A DNA stretch of 64,000 bases from Rhizobium leguminosarum (GCF_001652265.1 NZ_LWBS01000011.1:1-64000), one strand, 5' to 3'; numbered from the stretch's first letter, positions 17,337 through 25,036 are shown. The notes: generated by a model from the sequence alone, not told the origin. Made by a program: numbers and translations.

Positions 17337-18998
17337 TCAACCAAGCCGGATATAGGGCACGTCCTTCTTTGCCACCTCATCAAGCGCCTCCTCGTAACCG
17401 GCATCGGCGTAACGCATGATGCCGAGCGCCGTATCGTTGGTTAGCGCATGGTCGAGCCGTTCGTCGGCGCCATCCGTGCCGTCGGCAACGACGGTGACGC
17501 CGCAGCTCGTCATATAGCCGGCATAGCCGCCGCCGCCGGAATGGATGACGACGAGATCGGCCATCGACGAGCAGAGCATCATCGCATCGATCAGTGGCCA
17601 GTCGGCGATCGCATCCGAGCCGTCCTTCATCCCCTCGGTCATGATATTCGGATGCGCCATGGCGCCGGCATCGAGATGGTCGCGGGAGAAGGCGACCGGG
17701 CCTTTGAGTTCGCCGCTCGCAACCAGCGCATTGACGCGGCGGGCGAGTGCCGTGCGTTCGCCATGGCCGAGCCAGGCGATGCGGGCCGGAAGCCCCTCAA
17801 AGGGGACGTGCTCGCGCGCCAGCCGGATCCAGTTGGTGATGATCTTGTTGTCGGGGAACATTTCGAGCAGCAGATCATCGATCCGGGCGATGTCGCTCTC
17901 CTCGCCTGACAGAGCCATCCAGCGGAACGGGCCGATCGCCCGGGCAAACAGCGGCCTGAGATAGGCTTCGGTGAAGATCGGAATGTCGAAGGCATTGGCA
18001 GCGCCGCCCTCCTTGGCCTGCGTGCGGATCAGGTTGCCGTTGTCGAAGACTTCCGAGCCCTTTTTCTGAAACTCCAGCATCGCGGTCACATGCTCGACGA
18101 TCGAGGCGCGGCTTGCCGCCATCAACTGGCCCTGCCCATCGTCACGCAGACCCTTGACCTGTTCGAGGTTCATGCCCTTCGGCACATAGCCGTAGACGAG
18201 GTCGTGCGCCGAGGTCTGGTCGGTGACGATATCGGGCACGATGCCGCGCCGGGCGATTTCCGGATAGACCTCCGCCGCATTGCCGACGAGGCCGACGGAC
18301 AGCGCCCGCCTGTCCTTCACCGCCGCGTCGATCATTTGAAGGGCGGTGTCGAGATCGGGGGCGATTTCCTGGAGATAACCGATCTGCTGGCGCTTGCGGG
18401 CGCGCTCCGGATCGATGTCGACGCAGAGGATCGCAGCGCCTGCCATGCGGCCGGCAAGCGGCTGCGCTCCGCCCATGCCGCCGAGGCCGGCCGTCAGCAC
18501 GAACCGGCCAAGAAGGTCGCCGCCGAAGCGCCGCTCGGCGATGCGCATGAAGATCTCATACGTGCCCTGGATGACCCCCTGGCTGCCGATATATTGCCAG
18601 GCGCCGGCGGTCAGCCCGCCCCAGCAGATCAGTCCCTTGCGCTGCAGCTCGTAGAACACTTCGGCCTTTGCCCATTGCCCGACGATATTGCAGTTCGCCA
18701 TGATGACGAGCGGCGCCTTGGCATGCGTTCGAACGAGCCCGATCGGCTTGCCGGACTGGATCAGCAGCGTCTGGTCCTCGTCCATCTCGGTCAGCGCTTT
18801 GACGATGCCCCTGTGCGCCGCCCAGTTGCGGGCCGCCTTGCCGAGAGCGGCATAGACGATCAGGTTTTCGGGGTCCTCGCCGACGGAGAGCACATTTTCG
18901 AGCAGCCGCAGCAGCGCTTCCTGCCGCCAGCCCTTGGCGCGCAGCTCCGGCCCGCCGGGAATCGGAAATTTCGGATGACGTGGATTGGCCTTCGGCAT
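17337..18998 (-). CDS. hutU: Urocanate hydratase family protein, probable thiourocanate hydratase
   Basis: The 553-residue protein is a full-length urocanase: NAD-binding segments (LTAGLGGMGGAQPLAGRM; GLVGNAAEVYPEIARRGIVP with TDQTSAHD) and the signature FEGLPARIAWLGHGER. Canonical HutU hydrates urocanate to imidazolonepropionate using NAD+ as an electrophile. Here the substrate-region segment usually written GSVASPNRETE is AGAMAHPNIMTE, so the conserved Arg is missing, and the later LHHGGG region is IHSGGGGYAG. With DUF917, hydantoinase, carbamoylase and a MIO-less lyase in the same cluster, it more likely hydrates thiourocanate. It is the last gene of the operon, 19 bp after the TfoX-N gene. 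ATG 18998 follows GAGGAACTCAAG. Confidence 0.85.
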   Translation of the reverse strand: MPKANPRHPKFPIPGGPELRAKGWRQEALLRLLENVLSVGEDPENLIVYAALGKAARNWAAHRGIVKALTEMDEDQTLLIQSGKPIGLVRTHAKAPLVIMANCNIVGQWAKAEVFYELQRKGLICWGGLTAGAWQYIGSQGVIQGTYEIFMRIAERRFGGDLLGRFVLTAGLGGMGGAQPLAGRMAGAAILCVDIDPERARKRQQIGYLQEIAPDLDTALQMIDAAVKDRRALSVGLVGNAAEVYPEIARRGIVPDIVTDQTSAHDLVYGYVPKGMNLEQVKGLRDDGQGQLMAASRASIVEHVTAMLEFQKKGSEVFDNGNLIRTQAKEGGAANAFDIPIFTEAYLRPLFARAIGPFRWMALSGEESDIARIDDLLLEMFPDNKIITNWIRLAREHVPFEGLPARIAWLGHGERTALARRVNALVASGELKGPVAFSRDHLDAGAMAHPNIMTEGMKDGSDAIADWPLIDAMMLCSSMADLVVIHSGGGGYAGYMTSCGVTVVADGTDGADERLDHALTNDTALGIMRYADAGYEEALDEVAKKDVPYIRLG

Positions 18999-19017
18999 CT
19001 TGAGTTCCTCGTTTTGC

Positions 19018-19347
19018 TTACTTGCTCGGCAGCGATTCCACATAGGCGAGTGCCGCATCGAGCAGACGTCGTCTCAGAGCATCGTCGCCGTAAACCTCGG
19101 CATTACCTCGCACCCAGCCATGCATCACACGCTCGCCCGACAGCATCTGGATCACGCCTGGCAGTGCCAGCGCCCAGCCGTCATTGCCCTTGCCGAGACG
19201 GATCAGCATGCCGTCATGGCGCGCGCAGCAGAGAAGATTGCCGTTCAGCATGAAGGCCCAGCCGCCGAACATGGACTTTTCGGCAAGACCCGGCCGATCG
19301 CCGAGTTCCTCACGCATCAGTTCTTCGAGGCCGGGATCGCGCGCCAT
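19018..19347 (-). CDS. TfoX/Sxy N-terminal-domain protein
   Basis: The 109-residue protein consists only of a TfoX-N domain (MREELGDRPGLAEKSMFGGW, AFMLNGNLLCCARHDGMLIR, then HGWVRGNAEVYGDDAL). The competence-regulator C-terminal domain of Haemophilus TfoX is absent. Stand-alone TfoX-N proteins are common in proteobacteria and have no established function. The gene sits three bases after the DUF917 stop and 19 bp before the hydratase start, so it is inside the putative ergothioneine operon. The Cys pair (CC near residue 40) and the MFGG motif are the visible fixed points. Confidence 0.8.
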   Translation of the reverse strand: MARDPGLEELMREELGDRPGLAEKSMFGGWAFMLNGNLLCCARHDGMLIRLGKGNDGWALALPGVIQMLSGERVMHGWVRGNAEVYGDDALRRRLLDAALAYVESLPSK

Positions 19348-19350
19348 GGC

Positions 19351-20448
19351 TCAGGCTTTCGTCGCCAGTGCATAGCGTGCGATCTCGATCCCCATCGCCT
19401 TTTCGACGACGGGATAGACGGTCGGATCGAGCACGCTTGCCGACAGCGGAATGATCTCCATCGGCACATGCAGGATGAAGACATGCATACCCTCCTTGAG
19501 CTGGCCGACGCTCAGCGGCTCGCCCTCCGGCGAAAGCGTGGTGATGACGGCGGGGAAGGTGGCAAGCCTTTTGCCATCCGCATCGTCCACCGCCATATAT
19601 TCGTTCATCACATGCAGCGTCACCGACTTTTCGCCTGCGCCGACGGTGATCGTGCCGATGTCGAAGGCTTCCTTGGTGTAGACGACGTCCTTGCGGGTGA
19701 TGACGCCTTCGGCAAGGATATGTCCGCCTGTCGTCTTGCAGATCGCATCGATTATGGCTGATCCGCCGCGCTTCTCCGCCGCGATGATCGCTTCGCCGAG
19801 CGCAAGCGCCATCGAGATGCCGCCGAGTGCTGCATGGCTGCGGACATAGGCGGCGCGGAGCGGATTGCGGCAGCTGGCGATGAAGCCGCCGGATTGGTCG
19901 GCGGCGGCGCGCAGCACCGGCGAGATCTTCGCCGTCGCCCCCTTCACCACCAGCTCGATGTAACGGTTCTCGGCGCGATTGCCGCCGACGGCGGTCTGGA
20001 TCATCGGCTCGGGCGAGCCGGCCATGCCGATCGAGCCCATGTCGCCTGTGGGATGCGCGCGGATATCGCCGACCGCGTCGACCACCTTGGTACCGAGGAT
20101 CGCTGACGGCAGCCAGCCGTTCAGCGTCGAGGATTTGCCGTTCTGGCCGATGATCAGCCCGGAAAGCTTTTCGCCCAGCGCCTCCTGCAGCAATTGCACA
20201 GCCTTCACATAATCGATGCCCTGCATTTCCCAGGGCGTCGTGGAGGCCGGTGCGCCAATCGCGGCTGCGGTCGCAATCCAGTCCTCGTCCTGCAATTCGT
20301 CGATCGAGACCAGCTCCGGCTTGCCGATATTGACAGCGGCAAGCCCAAGCATCCGCCCGTGATCGGCCCAGCCGCCGCCGCCGGCGGCATAGACGGAGCC
20401 GCCCTTGACGGCAGCTTCCACGTCCTTCTCAACGAGTATGCGTCCCAT
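19351..20448 (-). CDS. DUF917 family protein, probable thiohydantoin desulfurase
   Basis: The 365-residue protein is a typical DUF917 member (GGSVYAAGGGGWADHGRMLG at the N-terminus; TTPWEMQGIDYVKAV; HPTGDMGSIGMAGSPEPMIQ). Some DUF917 proteins are reported to remove sulfur from S-containing hydantoins, including the thiohydantoin-propionate intermediate of ergothioneine breakdown, giving hydantoin-5-propionate and sulfide. DUF917 is also related to hydantoinase subunits of the HyuA type. The start overlaps the end of the carbamoylase gene by 20 bp, and the TfoX-N gene follows after three bases. The role assigned rests on the gene neighbourhood. Confidence 0.8.
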   Translation of the reverse strand: MGRILVEKDVEAAVKGGSVYAAGGGGWADHGRMLGLAAVNIGKPELVSIDELQDEDWIATAAAIGAPASTTPWEMQGIDYVKAVQLLQEALGEKLSGLIIGQNGKSSTLNGWLPSAILGTKVVDAVGDIRAHPTGDMGSIGMAGSPEPMIQTAVGGNRAENRYIELVVKGATAKISPVLRAAADQSGGFIASCRNPLRAAYVRSHAALGGISMALALGEAIIAAEKRGGSAIIDAICKTTGGHILAEGVITRKDVVYTKEAFDIGTITVGAGEKSVTLHVMNEYMAVDDADGKRLATFPAVITTLSPEGEPLSVGQLKEGMHVFILHVPMEIIPLSASVLDPTVYPVVEKAMGIEIARYALATKA

Positions 20449-21754
20449 TGGCCTTCTCCTGATTCAAGCCCCTGTTAATCAAGCCCCTGTTAATCAAGCC
20501 CCTGTTAATCAAGCCCTTGTCCATCTCGCGCACCGCCTCGAAAAGCACGGCGGCGCCGAGCGCGATATCGTCATTCTCAGCCCATTCATCGGCCGAATGG
20601 CTGCGGCCTTCCCGGCAGGGCACGAAGATCATCGCCGCCGGTGCCACCTTGGCGATCCAGGCCGTATCGTGCCCCGCGCCGGAGGCCATGCGCCGATGTT
20701 TTGCGCCGACACGTTCGCAGGCAGCCTCCAAGATCGAAAGCAGCCCAGGATCGCCAGGCGTCGGCTGATTGTCGGAAACCCGGTTCGGCGTTTTGATCGT
20801 CACGCCATAGGCCCCCGCCAGCTTTTCGACATGGCCGTCGAGCCAGCGGCAGAATGCCTCCATGTCGGCGCGGATTTCGGCACGGCCATCGATCAGCAGC
20901 ACCACCTTCGAAGGCACGACATTGGCGGCGTTCGGCTCGACCGTGAATTCCCCAACCGTTGCTGCGAAATGGCCCGGCGTTTTGGCAAGCTCGGCGGCGG
21001 CGTTGCGGATGTCGAGCACCAGCTGCGATGCCGCCACCAGTGCGTCCGCCCGCCGGTCCATCGGCGTCGTGCCGGCATGGTCGGCCCGCCCTTCGACGGT
21101 GATCTCGATGCGGGTGATGCCCGATATCGCAGTGACGATGCCGACATCCTCCTTTTCGGCTTCGAGCACCGGGCCTTGTTCGATATGAAGCTCCAGAAAG
21201 CCTGCTATATCGGGCCTGTTCTGCTGCATCAGCACGTCAGGTCGGCCACCGACCTCGGCGATGCCCTCGGCCAGGTCGCGCCCGTCGCTGACGCGCGAAA
21301 GCCAGGCCTCCGGCAGTTGGCCGGTCATGCCGCGGCTGCCGATGCAGGACACGCCGAAGATGCTCACCTCCTCGGCAAGAAAATCGACGATTTCGAGATC
21401 GTGATCGAGCTCGATATTCTGGTCAACAAGCGCCCGCGCCACCTCCAGCGCCGAGATGACGCCGGCAATGCCGTCAAAGCGGCCGCCATCCGGCACCGTG
21501 TCGGAATGAGAGCCGACCATGATCGCGCCGAGCCACGGTTTCCGGCCTGTCCGCCGTCCGATCAGATTGCCGGCGGCATCGATCCGCGTTTCCAGTCCCG
21601 CCGCCTTCATCCGTGCTTCGATATAGGCCCGGCCGTCGAGAAAGAGCGGCGAGAAGGCCCGCCGCGTCCAGGGATGCCCCGGCTCGGTAATCCCGGCCAG
21701 CGCCTCGATATCGTCAGCGATCCGGCTGGCATTGACGGGAAGATTGCGGCTCAT
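20429..21754 (-). CDS. M20-family amidohydrolase, probable N-carbamoyl-glutamate hydrolase
   Basis: The 441-residue zinc-dependent enzyme is of the hydantoinase/carbamoylase (AllC/HyuC) type. Metal ligands are visible in VGSHSDTVPDGGRFDG, LAEEVSIFG (Glu-Glu) and ELHIEQGPVLE, and the dimerisation-domain motif RADHAGTTPMDRRAD is present; the C-terminal metal His is in REGRSHSADEWA. The family cleaves N-carbamoyl amino acids or allantoate. Next to a hydantoinase and DUF917, N-carbamoylglutamate is the likely substrate, giving glutamate, CO2 and NH3. The C-terminus is odd: three GLINR units encoded by a 15-bp tandem repeat. The start overlaps the hydantoinase stop by four bases. Confidence 0.85.
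   Translation of the reverse strand: MSRNLPVNASRIADDIEALAGITEPGHPWTRRAFSPLFLDGRAYIEARMKAAGLETRIDAAGNLIGRRTGRKPWLGAIMVGSHSDTVPDGGRFDGIAGVISALEVARALVDQNIELDHDLEIVDFLAEEVSIFGVSCIGSRGMTGQLPEAWLSRVSDGRDLAEGIAEVGGRPDVLMQQNRPDIAGFLELHIEQGPVLEAEKEDVGIVTAISGITRIEITVEGRADHAGTTPMDRRADALVAASQLVLDIRNAAAELAKTPGHFAATVGEFTVEPNAANVVPSKVVLLIDGRAEIRADMEAFCRWLDGHVEKLAGAYGVTIKTPNRVSDNQPTPGDPGLLSILEAACERVGAKHRRMASGAGHDTAWIAKVAPAAMIFVPCREGRSHSADEWAENDDIALGAAVLFEAVREMDKGLINRGLINRGLINRGLNQEKANGTHTR
20466..20525. repeat. 15-bp in-frame tandem repeat in the carbamoylase 3' end
   Basis: AAGCCCCTGTTAATC occurs three times without a mismatch (20466-20480, 20481-20495, 20496-20510), followed by a degenerate fourth copy (AAGCCCTTGTCCATC). 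The unit is five codons, so copy-number change adds or removes GLINR from the protein tail without shifting the frame. It lies just before the ribosome-binding region of the DUF917 gene on the transcript. Confidence 0.9.
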
Positions 21755-23130
21755 GCTTCAGCTCCCGCAATGACCTGGCGCGGCAGCGGCCGCACGAACC
21801 GGCCGGTGCCGGGCTCAGCCAGCACCTTCGTGCCCTCGGCAATCTTTTCGCCGCGCAGATAGGTGGCCGAGACGGTCCAGGGCAGGCGGATGCCGTTATA
21901 GGGGCTCCAGCCGACGACATTGTTGCCGCTTGCCGATGCATCATAGACGCTTTCGCGCGGCTCGAGCACGACGATGTCGGCATCCTTGCCCGGGGTCAGC
22001 GCGCCTTTTATATGGTCGAGCCGGAAATGCTTCGCCGGGTTCTCGGCCATCAGCCTGGCTGCCCATGTCAGCGGAATGCCGCGTTCCCCAGCGCCTTTGA
22101 CGAAAAGCGGCACCATCACCTCGAGGCCGGGAACGCCGGAGGCGATGGCGAGCATGTCGGGATTGGTCTTGCGGTTTTCCGACCAGCTGACGTGATCGGT
22201 CGAGACCAGCCAGACATCGCCCTCGGCCACCTTCCGCCAGAGCGTCTCCACCTCGGCACGCGGCCGCACCGGCGGATTGATCTTCGCCTTGCCGCCGAGC
22301 CGCTTCACGTCGTTTTCCTCGTCGAGCGTCAGGTAGTGGATGCAGCATTCCACAGTCGCCGCAAAGGCGTCGCGGCGATAGGCGCGCGCAATATCGTAGC
22401 CGCGTCCGAGCGAGCAGTGCACCACATGCGCCGGGCAGCCGGTATGGGCGCCGGTCTCGAAGATCGTATGCATCGCCAGCAGCTCGGTGATCGGCGGCCG
22501 TGACAGGCCGTGCGCCCGCCAATCAGAGATGTCGCTCGCCTTCACCTGCTCCATATAGGTGCGCACCGCCTCGTCGTCTTCATTATGCACGCCCGCCGTC
22601 AGTCCCGTTGGCGCGATTGCCGCAAAGCAGGCGTCGAGCAGGGCCGGCGGAATGCGCGGAAAGCGCTTCGGGTCGGTACCGAATGTCGAGAATTTGAAGG
22701 CCGCAACGCCCGCCTCCACCATTTCACGGATCCGTGCGGGGCCTTCTTCCGGATCGACGGTGCCGTAAAGCGCGAAATCGACGCGCGCCTGCGGACCGGC
22801 ATGGTCGATCTTCCGCTTCACCGCCGCTGCCGAGCAAACGAGATTGCCCTCGTCATAAGGCATGTCGACGATCGTTGTCACCCCGCCGGCCGCCGCCGAG
22901 CGCGTCGACCAGATAAAATCCTCCTGGTTCTTCTGGGAAAGCGAATGCACCTGGGCGTCGATCGCGCCCGGCAGGACCAGCGCTTTTCCGAGCAGATGCC
23001 GTTCGCGGCCCGCAGGCGGCACGCCGAGGCCGACTTCGGCGATTTTGCCGTCGCGCACGGCGACATAACCCTCGTCGAGAATGCGGTCCGGCAGCACTAC
23101 TGTGCCCTGCAGAACGAGATCGAAATCCAT
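21751..23130 (-). CDS. Dihydropyrimidinase/allantoinase-like amidohydrolase, probable hydantoin-5-propionate hydrolase
   Basis: The 459-residue protein belongs to the cyclic amidohydrolase family (hydantoinase, dihydroorotase, allantoinase). The metal-site Lys is in VAAFKFSTFG, metal His residues in TAGVHNEDDE and AHVVHCSLGRGY, and the catalytic Asp in WLVSTDHVSWS. The usual first motif H-x-H is Q-V-H (IDAQVHSLSQ, residues 60-62). It opens cyclic amide rings; in this cluster hydantoin-5-propionate is the expected substrate, giving N-carbamoylglutamate. GGAGGAAAC precedes ATG 23130. It overlaps the carbamoylase start by four bases. A RIME-like repeat separates it from the upstream lyase gene. 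Confidence 0.85.
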   Translation of the reverse strand: MDFDLVLQGTVVLPDRILDEGYVAVRDGKIAEVGLGVPPAGRERHLLGKALVLPGAIDAQVHSLSQKNQEDFIWSTRSAAAGGVTTIVDMPYDEGNLVCSAAAVKRKIDHAGPQARVDFALYGTVDPEEGPARIREMVEAGVAAFKFSTFGTDPKRFPRIPPALLDACFAAIAPTGLTAGVHNEDDEAVRTYMEQVKASDISDWRAHGLSRPPITELLAMHTIFETGAHTGCPAHVVHCSLGRGYDIARAYRRDAFAATVECCIHYLTLDEENDVKRLGGKAKINPPVRPRAEVETLWRKVAEGDVWLVSTDHVSWSENRKTNPDMLAIASGVPGLEVMVPLFVKGAGERGIPLTWAARLMAENPAKHFRLDHIKGALTPGKDADIVVLEPRESVYDASASGNNVVGWSPYNGIRLPWTVSATYLRGEKIAEGTKVLAEPGTGRFVRPLPRQVIAGAEA

Positions 23131-23145
23131 GTTGTTTCCTCCTTG

Positions 23146-23244
23146 CAGCGCCGCGCGTCTTTCTAGATGCGCAAAGGACGCTGTAACGCTTTGAAACGCT
23201 GGATAATTCCTTAGGTCGGTCTCGATTTAAGGAATTATGCAGCA
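23146..23244 (+). repeat. RIME-like rhizobial intergenic mosaic repeat, full-length copy
   Basis: The element reads CAGCGCCGCGCGTCT ... GCGCAAAGGACGCTGTA ... TTTAAGGAATTATGCAGCA, matching copies at 33406-33508 and (first half only) 40638-40692. The GCGTCTTT/GATGCGC part and TAATTCC/GGAATTA part each form inverted pairs. This copy lies inside the operon, between the lyase and hydantoinase genes, so it is transcribed and could affect mRNA stability or processing. The family is known from Rhizobium and Sinorhizobium. Confidence 0.75.
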
Positions 23245-23253
23245 AGCTGGAAA

Positions 23254-24840
23254 TCAGACTGCTGCCGGCTCGTGACGGGTTAGCCGTTCCTCGATGCGCT
23301 CCAGCGAGCCGAGGGCGAAGAAATCGTCGAAGGAGGCGATCGGAACCTGTTCGGTCAGCTTCGTAACGAATTCGTCCGAACCAAGTTCCTCCTCGATCGC
23401 CTCCACTTCAGCCGAAAGCGGCCGGTCGACCGTATAGAAATCTGCATGTTTGCGCACGACCTCGTAGAGCATGGCGGCAACGCCCTTCGGTTCATCGCCG
23501 AGAATGTCGATCGCCTGGGCAGACAGCAGCGCCTCGAGGGCTGCGAGACGCTTCAGCGCCCGCATCTGCCGGTCGAAACGCTCGATGACCAGCGGCAGGA
23601 AGGCAGCCTCGTCCTCCAGTCCGGCCGCAACGACCAGCGACTGCGCCGACACCGGATTGGACATCGACAGCACGCGCGAGAAGATCTCGCCGGCAAGCTT
23701 GATGATCGGCCCGAAACCGGTGGCAATCCGCCCCGGCGGCACGAGATTGACCGGCAGGTCGCGTCGCTGGCCGTTGCCGAGAATGACGCAGCGGTTGAAG
23801 GCGTTGCGCGCCGCATGCGCCATGCAGAGTGCTGCCGATTCGAGCAGGATCGTCACATCGAGCGGAAGCGAACCGCCCGACGTCATCACCCGGCCTTCGA
23901 CCACGACGGGATTGTCGTCCGAGCGCCCGGTGGCGGCAAGGATCTTGTGTCCGGTCGATAAGAGGTTTTCGATCACCGCGCCGAACACCTGGGCGATCAT
24001 GCGCAGGCTCAGCGGATCCTGCACATGCGTTGCGACGGGCCAATTCCATTCGTCGGAGGCATTGCAGAGCCAGGCGCCTATCAATGCTTCGCGCGCCGTT
24101 CCGACATGCCTGACCGCCTTCCAGGGATCGCGGGAAGCACCGAGCGCGCCGGCCGCCATCATCGCTGTCGCCAGCAGGACGCGGATCGAGGCAGCAGCAT
24201 TGCGCGTCGTTTCCGCCGCCGAGGCAAAGCTCACCGCATTGATGCTGAGCGAGGCGAGGCTGTCGCGCGGCGCCATCCGCATCGGTTCCAGCCCGGCCGC
24301 CCGGAAAGCCTCGGCCGCCTGCATCCGGTTGCCGCGATAGATCGCTTCGCCGACGCCGGTCAGTACCGCGCCGATCTGTCCCATCAGACCGATATCCGCA
24401 CAGCCGATCGAGCCGGTGCGGCGCACGACCGGGATGAGATCGGCCTCGAGCATCCTGATATAGGCCTGGATCAATTCCGGCGTGCAGCCGACCTGGCCGG
24501 TCAGCGCCGTGTTGATACGGATCGCCATGGCATTGCGCACGATATTGCAGGAAAAGGGAGTGCCGGTGCCGAAATGGTGGGCGCGCACCAGGCCGAGATT
24601 GAAGGTGTCGAGTTCGTCGGCCGACCACTCCACATCCTTCATGGCTCCGACGCCTGTCGTCGAGCCGTAAACGGGCATGCCGGAGGCAATGGCATCCTCG
24701 ACGACCTCGCGGGCGATCGCGATGCGGGCCATGCCTGTCGCCGAAGCCGAAACCGCAGCCTTGCCCGCCCCGATCGTCACCATCTCGGCAAAACCGAGCG
24801 GTCGTCCGGAAAGTTCGATGCCAGGGCGTTGGTGCTTCAT
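23254..24840 (-). CDS. MIO-less aromatic-lyase homologue, probable ergothionase (ergothioneine trimethylammonia-lyase)
   Basis: The 528-residue protein is a histidine/phenylalanine ammonia-lyase homologue: VYGSTTGVGAM with the active-site Tyr (Y58), HHFGTGTPFSCNIVRNAMAI, and the C-terminal helical core. The position of the Ala-Ser-Gly triad that forms the MIO cofactor reads Cys-Ala-Asp (residues 147-149 in GSIGCADIGLMG). True HutH cannot work without MIO. Ergothionase, which eliminates trimethylamine from ergothioneine, is a homologue that works by acid-base chemistry, and the downstream genes supply the other four steps. Cytosolic. ATG 24840 follows GGGAGGTATGGCAC. It would commonly be annotated hutH. 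Confidence 0.8.
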   Translation of the reverse strand: MKHQRPGIELSGRPLGFAEMVTIGAGKAAVSASATGMARIAIAREVVEDAIASGMPVYGSTTGVGAMKDVEWSADELDTFNLGLVRAHHFGTGTPFSCNIVRNAMAIRINTALTGQVGCTPELIQAYIRMLEADLIPVVRRTGSIGCADIGLMGQIGAVLTGVGEAIYRGNRMQAAEAFRAAGLEPMRMAPRDSLASLSINAVSFASAAETTRNAAASIRVLLATAMMAAGALGASRDPWKAVRHVGTAREALIGAWLCNASDEWNWPVATHVQDPLSLRMIAQVFGAVIENLLSTGHKILAATGRSDDNPVVVEGRVMTSGGSLPLDVTILLESAALCMAHAARNAFNRCVILGNGQRRDLPVNLVPPGRIATGFGPIIKLAGEIFSRVLSMSNPVSAQSLVVAAGLEDEAAFLPLVIERFDRQMRALKRLAALEALLSAQAIDILGDEPKGVAAMLYEVVRKHADFYTVDRPLSAEVEAIEEELGSDEFVTKLTEQVPIASFDDFFALGSLERIEERLTRHEPAAV

Positions 24841-24853
24841 GTGCCATACCTCC

Positions 24854-24964
24854 CTAGAACAGGATGATTTTAGGCCGGATTGGGCCAAAATCTGAATCCT
24901 GTTCCAAATTAAAGAGTCAGAGCATGATGTCGAAAACTGCTCACTTTCGGCATCATGCTTTGAA
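24854..24964. repeat. Intergenic repeat pair upstream of the lyase gene
   Basis: TAGAACAGGAT (24854-24864) is loosely repeated inverted as ATCCTGTTCCA, bounding a hairpin, and is followed by GCATGATGTCGAAAACTGCT...CGGCATCATGC, whose ends (GCATGATG / CATCATGC) pair. A diverged copy of the whole block lies at 52909-53010. It forms the leader or promoter region of the ergothionase-like gene. Confidence 0.6.
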
Positions 24965-25036
24965 GACGAGACTAAGCGAGCCCTTCGTCACATGGGATAT
25001 CCCAAATGCCGAACACAGCATGTTTTTGGCGGGCGG

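Noticed and set aside
17337..24840. Ordinary histidine utilisation (hut) operon
   Set aside because: hutI, hutG/hutF and hutC are missing, the lyase lacks the MIO triad, and DUF917, hydantoinase and carbamoylase have no place in histidine breakdown to formiminoglutamate.
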